A stretch of 64,000 nucleotides of DNA from Rhizobium sp. BK316 (GCF_014193695.1 NZ_JACHZR010000001.1:1525309-1589308), one strand, 5' to 3'. Positions 7,918 to 16,851 are shown, counted from the first letter of the stretch. Numbers and translations are program-made. Notes: a model not told the origin generated them from the letters alone.

Positions 7918-9462
7918 TCAGGCACTCCTTGCAAGGGGATGGGAAGCGGTGGCCCGGGCAATCTCCAGAGCCTCGGCCAGCGTCATCTTTCGCCGTGCGG
8001 CTTCGGCGCGCTTCAGCGGGAAATCGGTGCGCGCATGGGCGCCGCGCGATTCCGCCCGAAGGCTGGCGAAAACCGCAATCAACAGCGCAACGACGGCGGG
8101 ATCGGAGGCCGCGCCATCGTCTTCGGCAAGCGGCAGCAGGCTTGCGATGGCGCCATGGATCGCTCCTGCATTGCGCAGCACGCCGAGATGGCGCGAGACG
8201 ATCGGCCGGACCAGTGAAGGATCGGCCGCGGCCGGCAGCGCAATACCGGTCTCAGGCACCGACGGCTTTGCGGCCGGCATCGAGAGAATGTCGCGCGCGG
8301 CACGCATGCCCATGACGGCGGCTTCCAGCAGTGAATTGCTCGCGAGCCGGTTTGCGCCGTGCAGGCCGGTAGAGGCTGCCTCGCCGGCAACCCAGAGCCC
8401 GGCAACGGAGCTGCGGCCGGCAGCATCGGTCGCGACCCCGCCCATGTGATAATGGACGGCGGGACGAACGGGGATGAGCTGGCGGCTCGCGTCGATGCCA
8501 GCCTCCCGGCAGAGCGCGTCGATGACAGGGAAGCGGGCGGCGAAACGATCGCCAAGCACCTCGCGGGCGTCGAGGAAGACCCGCCCGCCGCGCGCCAGTT
8601 CAGCGCTGATGGCACGCGCCACTACATCGCGCGGGGCAAGTTCTGCGCCCGATACGCCAGCCATGAAACGTTCGCCACGCTCGTTGACGAGCACGGCGCC
8701 CTCGCCGCGCACGGCTTCGCTGACGAGCGCCAGGGGCCGGCGGCGGGAATCGAGCGCGGTCGGATGGAACTGCACGAATTCCATGTCGGCGAGTTCTGCT
8801 CCGGCGCGGGCCGCCAGCATGATGCCCTGCCCGAAATTGCCGGTCGGATTGGTGGTCGCTTCATAGAGCCCGCCGATGCCGCCGGTCGCAAGCACGATCC
8901 GCCGCGTCGCCAGGAGAATCGCATTGTTTTCGCTGGCGCAGACGAGGCCGGTGACGCCCTCCTCATCCGTCAGGATACGACGGGCTTCCAGGCCTTCCAG
9001 CACGGTGACGGAGGGTGTCGCGATAACGGCGGCGACAAGCGCACGAATGATCTCCGCACCCGATCCATCGCCTTGCGCATGCACGATGCGGCGGCGATTA
9101 TGGGCTGCTTCCAGCCCCAGCGACAAGGCGCCATCCGCCGTCCGGTCGAAGCGCATGCCCGCCTGTTCCAGCGCGGCAATGGCATCCGGCGCCTCGGCGA
9201 TGATCCCGGCAGCGATTGCAGGATCGCAAAGCCCGTCGCCGGCAGCGAGCGTATCGGCAAGATGCAGCGCGGCGCTGTCATCAGCCCCCAAAGCGGCCGC
9301 GATGCCGCCTTGCGCCCAGGCGCTCGATGTCTCCGCGCCAAGACCGGCGCGGGTGACGATGACAACCGGCTGCGGAGCAAGGGTCAGCGCCGTCATCAAT
9401 CCAGCAAGGCCGCTGCCGACGATGACGGTGCGGCCGGTTAGTTGGTCAGCAATCTCGCTCAT
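7918..9462 (-). CDS. nadB: L-aspartate oxidase
   Basis: A FAD enzyme that oxidises L-aspartate to iminoaspartate, the first step of NAD synthesis. The 514-residue sequence has the N-terminal dinucleotide fold [28 protein letters not shown], the active-site region [37 protein letters not shown], and [26 protein letters not shown] in the second FAD segment. These separate it from fumarate reductase. It overlaps nadA by four bases and touches nadC, so the three are co-translated. Confidence 0.95.
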   Translation of the reverse strand: MSEIADQLTGRTVIVGSGLAGLMTALTLAPQPVVIVTRAGLGAETSSAWAQGGIAAALGADDSAALHLADTLAAGDGLCDPAIAAGIIAEAPDAIAALEQAGMRFDRTADGALSLGLEAAHNRRRIVHAQGDGSGAEIIRALVAAVIATPSVTVLEGLEARRILTDEEGVTGLVCASENNAILLATRRIVLATGGIGGLYEATTNPTGNFGQGIMLAARAGAELADMEFVQFHPTALDSRRRPLALVSEAVRGEGAVLVNERGERFMAGVSGAELAPRDVVARAISAELARGGRVFLDAREVLGDRFAARFPVIDALCREAGIDASRQLIPVRPAVHYHMGGVATDAAGRSSVAGLWVAGEAASTGLHGANRLASNSLLEAAVMGMRAARDILSMPAAKPSVPETGIALPAAADPSLVRPIVSRHLGVLRNAGAIHGAIASLLPLAEDDGAASDPAVVALLIAVFASLRAESRGAHARTDFPLKRAEAARRKMTLAEALEIARATASHPLARSA

Positions 9463-10430
9463 ATCGAAAGCATCCTTTCGACAGCGCGCCGGGCAGCTGC
9501 TGCAACCGCGGGATCGACCGTCACCTCATGGCGGTTTTCCTCAAGCGCTGTGCGGATATTGGAAAGCGTGATGCGCTTCATGTGCGGGCAGAGATTGCAG
9601 GGGCGAATGAATTCGACATCGGGATGATGCACGGCGACATTGTCGCTCATCGAGCATTCGGTGAGCAGCACGACGCGGGCCGGCTTCTTCTGCCCGACAT
9701 AATCGGACATGACGGCCGTCGAGCCGGCAAAATCGGCTTCGGCGACGACCTCAGGCGGGCATTCGGGATGGGCAAGCACCATCACGCCCGGATGGTTTTC
9801 GCGCAGTTGCCGCACATCATCGGCGGTAAAGAGTTCATGCACCTCGCAATGCCCGTGCCAGGCGATGATTTCGACATCGGTTTCCTTGGCGACATTCTGG
9901 GCAAGATATTCGTCCGGGATCATCAGCACCCTGGGTACGCCGAGGGATTCGACCACCTTCTTGGCATTGCCCGAGGTGCAGCAGATATCCGAGGCGGCTT
10001 TGACGGCGGCCGATGTGTTGACATAGGTGATGATGGGCACGCCCGGATGGGCTTGGCGCAGCAGCGCGACATCTTCAGGGGTGATGGAGTCCGCCAGCGA
10101 ACAGCCGGCGCCCATATCGGGGATCAGCACCGTCTTTTCCGGGTTCAGCAGCTTTGCCGTTTCGGCCATGAAATGCACGCCGGCGAGCACGATCACGTCG
10201 GCATCGACCTCGATTGCTTTTCTCGCGAGTGCCAGACTGTCGCCGACGATATCGGCGACGCCATGGAAGATTTCCGGCGTCTGGTAGTTATGCGCGAGAA
10301 TGACGGCGTTGCGCTTGCGCTTCAGCTCGAGGATCGCATCGACATCGTCCTGAAACGTCATCCATTCGGCTTTGGGAATGACGCGGCTGACGCGGTCATA
10401 GAGGGAAGACGCGGAAACGAGGTGGTTCAT
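9459..10430 (-). CDS. nadA: Quinolinate synthase
   Basis: Condenses iminoaspartate with dihydroxyacetone phosphate to quinolinate, using a [4Fe-4S] cluster. The 323-residue protein shows [42 protein letters not shown] followed by DICCTSGNA, and [14 protein letters not shown] near the end, which together supply the cluster cysteines. I choose the ATG at 10430 because GGAG is six bases upstream; in-frame ATGs at 10442 and 10445 lie closer to the operator. It is the first gene of nadABC and is preceded by two palindromic operators. Confidence 0.95.
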   Translation of the reverse strand: MNHLVSASSLYDRVSRVIPKAEWMTFQDDVDAILELKRKRNAVILAHNYQTPEIFHGVADIVGDSLALARKAIEVDADVIVLAGVHFMAETAKLLNPEKTVLIPDMGAGCSLADSITPEDVALLRQAHPGVPIITYVNTSAAVKAASDICCTSGNAKKVVESLGVPRVLMIPDEYLAQNVAKETDVEIIAWHGHCEVHELFTADDVRQLRENHPGVMVLAHPECPPEVVAEADFAGSTAVMSDYVGQKKPARVVLLTECSMSDNVAVHHPDVEFIRPCNLCPHMKRITLSNIRTALEENRHEVTVDPAVAAAARRAVERMLSI

Positions 10431-10446
10431 GGCCGGCTCCATCAAT

Positions 10447-10465
10447 TATGCTCGATTTGAGCATA
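10447..10465. promoter_or_regulatory. NadQ-type operator, proximal perfect palindrome
   Basis: TATGCTC-GATTT-GAGCATA, perfect 7-bp arms with a 5-bp spacer, lying 16 bases before the nadA ATG. A second, nearly identical palindrome lies 34 bp away centre to centre. Position and pairing fit a repressor site for the nadQ product encoded next door, blocking nadABC transcription when NAD precursors are ample. Confidence 0.75.
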
Positions 10466-10480
10466 TCATGCGCGAAGAGA

Positions 10481-10499
10481 TATTCTCATAATGAGCATA
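10481..10499. promoter_or_regulatory. NadQ-type operator, distal imperfect palindrome
   Basis: TATTCTC-ATAAT-GAGCATA: the same arms as the proximal site with one mismatch in the left arm. It lies two bases from the nadQ stop codon. The whole nadABC control region is thus only about 70 bases long and almost filled by the two sites. Confidence 0.7.
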
Positions 10500-10501
10500 T
10501 G

Positions 10502-11464
10502 TCAATTGCGGGAGAGTGGTAATTTCGTTCCGGCGAGCGCGCGCTCTTCGAGGATGGTCTGCCGAAAGCGGAAGAGCTTGGCCGGCCGGCCGCCGGTCTC
10601 ACTCGTCGCCTCGCCGGTTTCCTCCACCAGTTCCTGCTGCTCGATCAGGCGGCGGAAGTTCTGCTTGTGCAGGGTCAGGCCGGCCAGCGCTTCGACGGTC
10701 CGCTGCAATTGCAGCAGGGTGAAGCTCTCAGGCATGAGTTCGAAAACGACAGGGCGATATTTGATCTTGGCCCTTAGTCTGGCGATACCGGTTGCGAGAA
10801 TCCTCCGGTGATCGGCAAACATCGGCCGGCCGAGATTGTCGGCCTTGCCACAACCCGCCTCAGCAACGAGGCCTGCCTCGTAGAGCAGCTCGTAGCGCTG
10901 CAGCGTTAGATCCTCGTTCCAGCCGCCGCCATCGAGCCCGAAGGTGAAATCGGCGCGGCGATGACGGTATTCGCGCCTGATAGGATCGACATCGGCCCAG
11001 AGACGCAGCCGCGCAATGAGTTCGTCCATGATGGCGGGACGCCCGTCGCGATGGTCTTCCCAGGGGAAATATTCATACCAGCCATGCCAGCCCGGCCGCC
11101 CGGCGCCCGACTGTTCGTTGACGAGGCCGAGATAGCTGATCGAGATGGTGCGACCGCCCTGGATATCGTTGTTCCGGTCGCGGTCGGCGAAAGTGTAAAG
11201 CTGCTCGAGGAAACCGACGGGATGAGCGGTCTGTTCCTGGATCCATTCGCGCAGGCCCGATTGCAGCGTGCGATGGCCCATTTCGAAGGGGCCTGACGGC
11301 AGCGCATCGCCATTGCGGATCGTCATGACGCGCGGCTCGTCGCCCGTCACAGCGACGAGAACCGCGATCAATTCTGCATGGGCAAAGCCTATCGTCACCG
11401 GCGCCTGAGAATCTGTTCCTGATGGATCTATTCTCTGACATAGGGCGGCACCGATGCCAATCAC
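10502..11464 (-). CDS. nadQ: NadQ-type Nudix-related repressor of NAD synthesis
   Basis: A 320-residue protein with an N-terminal Nudix-like domain (HAELIAVLVAVTGDEPRVMTI, LPSGPFEMGHRTLQSGLREWIQEQT, LEQLYTFADRDR) that lacks the catalytic Nudix box, and a C-terminal winged helix (FTLLQLQRTVEALAGLTLHKQNFRRLIEQQELVEETGE). This is the layout of the regulator called NadQ, assigned by comparative genomics to control nadABC in alphaproteobacteria; NrtR proteins are relatives. It sits directly upstream of nadABC with two palindromes between. The start is a GTG with GGGGAGGG before it and is less certain than the rest. Confidence 0.82.
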   Translation of the reverse strand: MIGIGAALCQRIDPSGTDSQAPVTIGFAHAELIAVLVAVTGDEPRVMTIRNGDALPSGPFEMGHRTLQSGLREWIQEQTAHPVGFLEQLYTFADRDRNNDIQGGRTISISYLGLVNEQSGAGRPGWHGWYEYFPWEDHRDGRPAIMDELIARLRLWADVDPIRREYRHRRADFTFGLDGGGWNEDLTLQRYELLYEAGLVAEAGCGKADNLGRPMFADHRRILATGIARLRAKIKYRPVVFELMPESFTLLQLQRTVEALAGLTLHKQNFRRLIEQQELVEETGEATSETGGRPAKLFRFRQTILEERALAGTKLPLSRN

Positions 11465-11508
11465 AGGCTCGCACCCTCCCCAGCAAAGAGGCTCGCGCTG
11501 AATTGAGG

Positions 11509-11537
11509 ACTACCAAATTTTGGTATATATTGGTAGT
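11509..11537. promoter_or_regulatory. ParDE operator: repeated TTGGTA half-sites over the promoter
   Basis: ACTACCAA at 11509 and TTGGTAGT at 11530 form a perfect 8-bp inverted repeat. Inside it another TTGGTA (11520-11525) pairs with TACCAA at 11511, giving three half-sites around a TATATAT. It ends 15 bases before the antitoxin ATG. Antitoxins of this class repress their own operon by binding such arrays. Confidence 0.55.
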
Positions 11538-11552
11538 AACAAGGAGGTTCTC

Positions 11553-11798
11553 ATGTCCAAAAACACATCCATTGCTTTGGGTGATCATTTTGCGGGCTTT
11601 GTCGAACGGCAGGTTATTGAGGGCCGCTACGGCTCGGCGAGCGAGGTCATCCGCGCCGGCCTGCGGCTTCTGGAGGAGCACGAGGCCAAAGTGAAGGCGC
11701 TGCGCGACGCGATCGGCACCGGTATTGATAGCGGCCAAGCCGAAGATTTCCAATTCGATGCATTCCTCGACCGGAAACGCCGGACCCGGAGGAAATGA
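11553..11798 (+). CDS. parD: ParD-family antitoxin
   Basis: An 81-residue protein of the CopG/Arc ribbon-helix-helix type (COG3609). The N-terminal strand is NTSIALGDHFAGFVERQV, followed by GRYGSASEVIRAGLRLLEEHE, the hallmark of ParD. The acidic/Gln C-terminus (DSGQAEDFQFDAFLDRKRR) is the part that wraps the toxin. AAGGAGG stands six bases before the ATG at 11553. The stop overlaps the toxin start by four bases. It represses its own promoter and neutralises ParE. Confidence 0.9.
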   Translation: MSKNTSIALGDHFAGFVERQVIEGRYGSASEVIRAGLRLLEEHEAKVKALRDAIGTGIDSGQAEDFQFDAFLDRKRRTRRK

Positions 11799-12106
11799 AA
11801 GGCTACATCCTTTCCAAGGCCGCCGTCGCCGATCTTGAGGATATCTGGGACTACACGTTCGACAACTGGGGCCAGGAGCAGGCGGAGCGCTATATCAACA
11901 ATATTCGCAACGTCTGCGAAGCTCTGGGATCAGGCGCCCGGAGCGGACGGCCGATCGACGATATCTGGCCGGGCGTGTTCAAGCTCGCTGTCAATTCGCA
12001 CTTCCTGTTCTATCGAGTGCTTGAAGACGGCCGGACTGGTATCGTCCGTATCCTGCACAAGCGCATGAATGTGGAAGCGCGGCTTGGTGAGACGCCTTTG
12101 CATTGA
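11795..12106 (+). CDS. parE: ParE/RelE-superfamily toxin
   Basis: A 103-residue basic protein with the ParE fold: YILSKAAVADLEDIWDYTFDNWGQEQAERYINNI at the start, GARSGRPIDDIWPGVFKL in the middle, and SHFLFYRVLEDGRTGIVRILHKRMN at the end. ParE toxins poison DNA gyrase. The Arg and Tyr pattern fits ParE rather than the mRNA-cutting RelE branch. It is translationally coupled to parD. Such pairs stabilise replicons, and this one sits on a replicon that also carries rep genes at 25 kb. Confidence 0.9.
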   Translation: MKGYILSKAAVADLEDIWDYTFDNWGQEQAERYINNIRNVCEALGSGARSGRPIDDIWPGVFKLAVNSHFLFYRVLEDGRTGIVRILHKRMNVEARLGETPLH

Positions 12107-12142
12107 CGGCGCTTTTCTGCGCGAACGGGAACCCGCAGGCTC

Positions 12143-12946
12143 TCACCTCTCCGCTTCCAGCCGATGCAGAAAATTGCGCAACTCTACCTCGTCAATGCCG
12201 ACGAGATGGCGCTTTTCCGGATAGGCGCCGGAGCGGATATCCTCGGCCAGTTCGGTGAAGGCGACGATGCGCTCGCGCTGCAGCCGGTCATATTCGGCGG
12301 CGAAGTTGCGATAGACCTTGGCGTGGCGCGGCGTGTGATCGCGGTTGGCGCCGAGTACGTCGTCGGCAAAGAGATATTGCGCATCGCAGCCGCGGCCGGC
12401 ACCCATCGAGATCATCAGCATCGACGTGTTGTTGGAAATCGCCGCTGCGACATCACCTGGAACGACCTCGATCTCGGCTGCGAAGGCGCCAGCCTCTTCG
12501 AGCGCCTTCGTCTGGCGCCAGACCTCGAAGGCGCTCGCCGCCGTCTTGCCGACCGCGCGGAAACCGCCGGTCCAGGTGGCTTTCGATGGGACGAGGCCGA
12601 CATGGCCGCAGACGGGAATGCCTTCGTCGCGCATGCGGCGGATGGTCTGCAGGCTTGCGGCGCAATAGACGGCATCGCCGCCCGCCTTCAATGCCTTGAA
12701 GGCTTCGCGCATATGCTCTTCAGCGGAGACGAGATCGCCATATTCGAGGCCGGGAATGGCAAAGGGCGAGGGTGCTGCCTCGCGAAAAGCCGGTCCCAGC
12801 AGAGCGGGCGGCACCGAGACCATATCGATGCCGGCCTTTTCGGAAGCTTCCGCCTCTTCGAGCGAGGTGATGCGCAGCATGGTGAGCTGGCGCCTTCCCT
12901 TGAGCGCGAGCAGGTCTGCGACCGTCGCGCGATTATGCTTCTTCAT
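12143..12946 (-). CDS. PanB-like protein (ketopantoate hydroxymethyltransferase family), divergent
   Basis: A 267-residue TIM-barrel protein of the PanB/PEP-mutase superfamily. The PanB-like GIPVCGHVGLVPSKATWTGGF, IEVVPGDVAAAI and ISMGAGRGCDAQYL stretches are clear. Compared with E. coli PanB from memory, VGDSLG is replaced by VSVPPA, LADLPF by a Gly/Glu stretch and KIEGG by YCAAS, so the usual metal-binding Asp and substrate-contact Lys/Glu are absent. It is the last gene of the Moc-like operon, 19 bases after the reductase. A one-carbon or C-C bond reaction other than pantothenate synthesis is plausible. Confidence 0.7.
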   Translation of the reverse strand: MKKHNRATVADLLALKGRRQLTMLRITSLEEAEASEKAGIDMVSVPPALLGPAFREAAPSPFAIPGLEYGDLVSAEEHMREAFKALKAGGDAVYCAASLQTIRRMRDEGIPVCGHVGLVPSKATWTGGFRAVGKTAASAFEVWRQTKALEEAGAFAAEIEVVPGDVAAAISNNTSMLMISMGAGRGCDAQYLFADDVLGANRDHTPRHAKVYRNFAAEYDRLQRERIVAFTELAEDIRSGAYPEKRHLVGIDEVELRNFLHRLEAER

Positions 12947-12965
12947 CGCAATATCCTTTGAATCA

Positions 12966-14192
12966 TCAGGCGGCGAGCAGCGTCTTCAGCTTGACATTGC
13001 TGGCGGTCAACGCGGCGGGATCGGGATGGGCGCGTGCGGCGATCAGCATTTCCGCCAGCCTGATGTCGCGCGCCACCGCATTGCCCGGCCCGATGCCGCT
13101 TGCGGCAAGGAGCCGGCCCTCAGCATCGAGGTGGAAGAGGATGAAGGCCCCTTCGCCGAGATCACGGCGCAGATGCGTAACCGCGCCATCGGCAAGCCCG
13201 GCAATCTGCAGCACCATGTCATACTGATCTGACCAGAACCACGGCACGGCTGAGATTGGTGTGTCAGCGCCGAGCATATTGGCGGCGGCGAGCGTGCCCT
13301 GTTCCTGTGCGTTGCGCCAGGATTCCAGCCGCACCCGCCGGCCGCCGTAGATATCAAGGGGAAAAGAGCAGCAATCGCCGGCGGCAAAGATATCGGGCGC
13401 GGATGTGCGCAGCCGGTCATCGACGGCGACACCGTTGTCGATCACCAGACCGGCCGCCTCGGCGAGTTCGACATTCGGCCGCGCGCCGATGCCGACAAGC
13501 GCCAGATCGGCCTCGATCGTCTCGTCGGGTGAAAGCCGGATGACGGCCTTACCCTCCTGCTCCGACAGCGCTTCGATGGAAGCGCCGCAGCGCAGATCGA
13601 CGCCTTCGGCGCGATGGCGTTCGGCAACGAGTTGGGCGATATCCTCGGGAACGCCGCGCTTCAGCACCCGCTCCAGCCCCTCAATGAGAACCACATCGGC
13701 GCCAAGCTTCCGGGCGCTCGCAGCGACCTCCAGCCCGATGAAGCCGCCACCGATGACCGCAAGCCGTTTGCCGGGCTGCAGCATGGCGCGCAACGTCAGC
13801 GCATCATGATGGGTGCGCAGCGAGCGGATATGGCTGCTTTCAGCAGGTACGTTCGGAAAGCCGCGGGCGCTGGCGCCGGTCGCAAGCAGCAGCCGGTCAA
13901 AAGTAAGGTGGCTGCCATCCGACAAGGTGATACGATGAGCTTCGGCATCGAGGCCGGTTGCGGTTACGCCGGTCAGTAGGCGGATATTGCCTGCGGCATA
14001 GGTTTCGTGTGCCACGATGAATTTCGGATCGGCACTGCCCGAAAGCCCGGCCTTGGAAAGCAGCGGCCGCTCATAGGGTGCATGCTGTTCGGAGCCGACG
14101 AGCGTGATTTCGCCGTCAAATCCTTTTTCCCTGAGCGCAAAGGCAGCGCGTGCGCCGCATTCGCCTGCTCCGATAATGACGAGATGGGCCAT
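12966..14192 (-). CDS. FAD-dependent ferredoxin reductase, MocF-like
   Basis: A 408-residue two-dinucleotide-domain flavoprotein. FAD site: VIIGAGECGARAAFALREKG at the N-terminus. NAD(P)H site: LAVIGGGFIGLEVAASARKLGADVVLIE. A second FAD segment, PDIFAAGDCCSFP, closes the site. This is the rubredoxin/ferredoxin reductase type that passes electrons from NAD(P)H to a Rieske or 2Fe-2S ferredoxin. It starts eight bases after the Rieske gene, so the pair form an electron chain to the membrane oxygenase MocD. Confidence 0.85.
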   Translation of the reverse strand: MAHLVIIGAGECGARAAFALREKGFDGEITLVGSEQHAPYERPLLSKAGLSGSADPKFIVAHETYAAGNIRLLTGVTATGLDAEAHRITLSDGSHLTFDRLLLATGASARGFPNVPAESSHIRSLRTHHDALTLRAMLQPGKRLAVIGGGFIGLEVAASARKLGADVVLIEGLERVLKRGVPEDIAQLVAERHRAEGVDLRCGASIEALSEQEGKAVIRLSPDETIEADLALVGIGARPNVELAEAAGLVIDNGVAVDDRLRTSAPDIFAAGDCCSFPLDIYGGRRVRLESWRNAQEQGTLAAANMLGADTPISAVPWFWSDQYDMVLQIAGLADGAVTHLRRDLGEGAFILFHLDAEGRLLAASGIGPGNAVARDIRLAEMLIAARAHPDPAALTASNVKLKTLLAA

Positions 14193-14200
14193 GACGCACC

Positions 14201-14515
14201 TCAGATCGCGATGAAGACGGAACCGTCTTCGATCTTGACGGGATAGGTCTTCAGGTTGACGCAGACCGGTGCGCCCTTGGCCTCGCCGGTCTTGTAGTTG
14301 AAGCGGCCATTATGCTTGGGACATTCGATGATCTCGTCCATAACGAGCCCGTCGGCGAGATGGATCTGCTCATGGGTGCAGAGCCCGTCGGTGGCGAAGA
14401 ATTCGTCGTCGGGGCTGCGATAGACCGCGAAGGTGCGTCCGCCATGGTCGAAACGGATGACATCTTCCTCGTCGATCTCATCCTTGCCGCAAACCTCGAT
14501 CCAGTTTCCGCTCAT
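14201..14515 (-). CDS. mocE: Rieske 2Fe-2S ferredoxin, MocE family
   Basis: A 104-residue Rieske protein. Cluster ligands are visible as Cys46-X-His48 (LCTHEQIHL) and Cys65-XX-His68 (ECPKHNGRFN). It ends VKIEDGSVFIAI, as in small free-standing Rieske ferredoxins. In rhizopine catabolism MocE carries electrons to MocD, an oxygenase that removes the O-methyl group of 3-O-methyl-scyllo-inosamine. Here the gene lies between a MocD-like desaturase and a reductase, in the same order. Its best ribosome site is GGGAGGG. Confidence 0.88.
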   Translation of the reverse strand: MSGNWIEVCGKDEIDEEDVIRFDHGGRTFAVYRSPDDEFFATDGLCTHEQIHLADGLVMDEIIECPKHNGRFNYKTGEAKGAPVCVNLKTYPVKIEDGSVFIAI

Positions 14516-14537
14516 CTCTAACCCTCCCTTGATCTTG

Positions 14538-15626
14538 TTATTGAGCTGCAGGCGCCAGTTCGGCGTGGAATTCCTCGCGATAGGGCCGCGCCGTCGCCGG
14601 CAGTTCGCGCTTCAGGAAATAGTCTTCGTTGCGAAGCTGGCGCAAAAAGGCCGGGATCATTTCCCGGTAGCCGGACCAGATCGACGGATTGGGTGCCGGC
14701 AGATCGTGCTTGATCATCGCATGCAGCTTTGGCAGCGCGTGATAGGGCACCATCGGGAACATGTGATGCTCGACGTGATAGTTCATGTTCCAGTAGATGA
14801 AGCGGCTGATCGGGTTCATGTAGACGGTGCGGCTGTTCAGCCGGTGGTCGATGACATCGTCGGCAAGCCCGCCATGCTGCAGCAGGCCGGTCAACACGTG
14901 ATGCCAGGCGCCGTAGAGACGCGGCAGGCCGATCAGCATCAGCGGCAGGATCGAGCCGGTGTAAACGGCAAGCGCTGTTGTGGCGACATAGATCGCCAGC
15001 CAGACGCGGGCGATGCGGATCGCCTTCGGCTGCTCCATCTCGGGAATAAAGGTTTTCTCTTCGGCGCTGATGATGCCGGCCGAATTTCTGATCATGTCGA
15101 CGATCGCATGCCAGACATCGACAATGCCGAAGAAATTGAGGATCAGCCGGAAGAGATCCGGCGGGCGCATGACCGCGATCTCGGGATCGCGGCCGACGAT
15201 GATGGTGTCGGTATGGTGGCGCGTATGGCTCCAGCGCCAGGTCACCGGATTGCGCATGATCATGAAGCAGGCGATCTGGTAGACGGCGTCGTTCATCCAG
15301 CGTGTCTTGAAGGCCGTGCCATGGCCGCATTCATGCCAGCGGCTGTCGGAAGCAGAGCCGTAGAGAACGCCGTAAGCGAGGAAGAAGGGCGCGGCGATCC
15401 AGGAGCCCCAGAAATAGATGCCGAGCGCGGCGAAGACCACCATGCTGCCGAGCCAGAGGGCCGTGTCGCGGATGGCTGTCGCGTCGGACCGCTGCATCAG
15501 CGCCTTCATCTCCTTGCGGGCAATATCGGTGTGATACCATTGCGCCGCCGCCAGCCCGGTTTCGACCGCTGTGCGGCCGCTCTCGCCCAAAAGGCTGTAA
15601 TCGCGTTTTCTTGCCTCGCCAGCCAT
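14538..15626 (-). CDS. mocD: Membrane di-iron oxygenase of the fatty-acid-desaturase fold, MocD-like
   Basis: A 362-residue integral membrane enzyme with the three His boxes of the desaturase/hydroxylase fold: RWHECGH (His98, His102), WSHTRHH (His134, His137, His138) and NYHVEHH (His284, His287, His288). Hydrophobic segments lie at about 55-95, 165-180 and 205-235. Such enzymes use two irons, O2 and a Rieske electron donor. With MocE and a reductase following directly, the best match is MocD, the rhizopine demethylase component. A lipid substrate cannot be excluded. It is first in the operon and has AGGAGG before the ATG. Confidence 0.82.
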   Translation of the reverse strand: MAGEARKRDYSLLGESGRTAVETGLAAAQWYHTDIARKEMKALMQRSDATAIRDTALWLGSMVVFAALGIYFWGSWIAAPFFLAYGVLYGSASDSRWHECGHGTAFKTRWMNDAVYQIACFMIMRNPVTWRWSHTRHHTDTIIVGRDPEIAVMRPPDLFRLILNFFGIVDVWHAIVDMIRNSAGIISAEEKTFIPEMEQPKAIRIARVWLAIYVATTALAVYTGSILPLMLIGLPRLYGAWHHVLTGLLQHGGLADDVIDHRLNSRTVYMNPISRFIYWNMNYHVEHHMFPMVPYHALPKLHAMIKHDLPAPNPSIWSGYREMIPAFLRQLRNEDYFLKRELPATARPYREEFHAELAPAAQ

Positions 15627-15691
15627 GCCGTCCTCCTGCTCAGCTCCTGACCCAGAGAATAAGTTGACTTCGGAAGGCGCTCAATGCAGGC

Positions 15692-15728
15692 TTGATATAT
15701 TCTATCAAAAGCCATCAGAAATGGCTTT
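15692..15728. promoter_or_regulatory. Operator region between mocD-like gene and lacI-type gene
   Basis: Two perfect inverted repeats lie in the 133-base divergent gap. TTGATA-TATTC-TATCAA (15692-15708) shares ATTCTATCA with a palindrome at 16852. AAAGCCAT-CAGAA-ATGGCTTT (15708-15728) has 8-bp arms and touches the first. The former looks like a LacI-family site; the latter may be a second operator or a short hairpin in the lacI leader. Confidence 0.55.
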
Positions 15729-15759
15729 CATTCATGATTGAAAACTATCAGGAAAGACC

Positions 15760-16788
15760 ATGCGCCGCCCGACCATATCCGATCTCGCCCAGGCCTCCGG
15801 CGTCAGCGTTGCGACCGTCGACCGCGTGCTGAACGGCCGCCACCGCGTGCGGGAGGAAACGGCGCGGCGCGTCTATGATGCGGCTCAAGCGATCGGCTAT
15901 CACGCGGTCGGGCTGATCCGTCAGCGCGTCTTCGAGGACCTGCCGCAATATCGCCTCGCCTTCCTGCTGCAGAAGCCGGCGCAGCCCTTCTACCAGGCCT
16001 TTGCCCGCGAGATCGAAACGGCGGCCCGCAACGTCACGACCGCCCGCATCCAAACGCAGGTGGAATATCCTGCCGCAGCAACGCCGGCGGCGATCATCGA
16101 AAAGATCAGGCTGCTCGGGGCCAGAAACCAGGCGGTTGCCCTTGTCGGGCCGGATTATCCGGCGGTGGCGGCAGCGGTCGAGGAATTGAAGGATCGCGGC
16201 ATTCCGGTCTTCTCGCTGCTGTCGGATCTCGCGACCGGGATACGGGACGCCTATGTCGGCGTCAACAACCGCAAGGTCGGCCGCACTGCCGCCTGGATGA
16301 TCGCGAAGGCATCCTGCCGGCCTGGCAAGGTCGCCTGTTTCGTCGGCAGCCACCGTTTTCACGGCCATGAGCTGCGCGAGATGGGCTTCCGCTCCTATTT
16401 CCGCGAGGAGGCGCCCGACTTTGAGGTGGTCGAGACGCTGATCAACCTGGAAACGCCCGAAATCACCCATGAGGCGACGCTGACGCTCCTGCAGAAACAT
16501 CCCGATCTCGTCGGTCTCTATGTCTGCGGTGGCGGCATGGAAGGCGCTATCTCCGCATTCCGCGAAGAGGGCATCGGCGGCCGCATCGTGCTTGTCGTCA
16601 ACGAACTGACGTCGGACAGCAAGGCGGGCCTTGCCGACGGCATCGTCACCATGGCGATCGGCACGCCGCTGCCGGCGCTTTGCAAGGAAGTGGTGTCGCT
16701 GATGACGGGCGCGCTGGAACATGGCGAGATCGCCGTCCCCGGCCAATCCTTCCTGCCCTTCGAAATTTTTCTGCCTGAGAATATCTGA
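15760..16788 (+). CDS. LacI-family transcriptional regulator
   Basis: A 342-residue regulator. Residues 4-50 are a LacI helix-turn-helix (TISDLAQASGVSVATVDRVLNGRHRVREETARRV) with the hinge helix after it. The rest is a periplasmic-binding-protein-like domain (LAFLLQKPAQPFYQAFAREIE, VALVGPDYPAVAAAVEELKDRGIPVFSLLSDL, VGVNNRKVGRTAAWMI). Sugars or cyclitols are the usual ligands. It is divergent from the Moc-like operon and precedes an IolI-like isomerase. Palindromes sharing ATTCTATCA lie on both sides of it, so it probably controls both units and itself. Confidence 0.88.
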   Translation: MRRPTISDLAQASGVSVATVDRVLNGRHRVREETARRVYDAAQAIGYHAVGLIRQRVFEDLPQYRLAFLLQKPAQPFYQAFAREIETAARNVTTARIQTQVEYPAAATPAAIIEKIRLLGARNQAVALVGPDYPAVAAAVEELKDRGIPVFSLLSDLATGIRDAYVGVNNRKVGRTAAWMIAKASCRPGKVACFVGSHRFHGHELREMGFRSYFREEAPDFEVVETLINLETPEITHEATLTLLQKHPDLVGLYVCGGGMEGAISAFREEGIGGRIVLVVNELTSDSKAGLADGIVTMAIGTPLPALCKEVVSLMTGALEHGEIAVPGQSFLPFEIFLPENI

Positions 16789-16851
16789 AGCAATTCCAGA
16801 AAAAGCGCGCAGCGGTTCTTCGTCCGGGATTGCGTAAAACAAGATCAAGAA

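Noticed and set aside
12143..12946. Calling this gene panB without reservation
   Set aside because: The framework matches, but the key metal and substrate residues are replaced and the gene belongs to a Moc-like operon.
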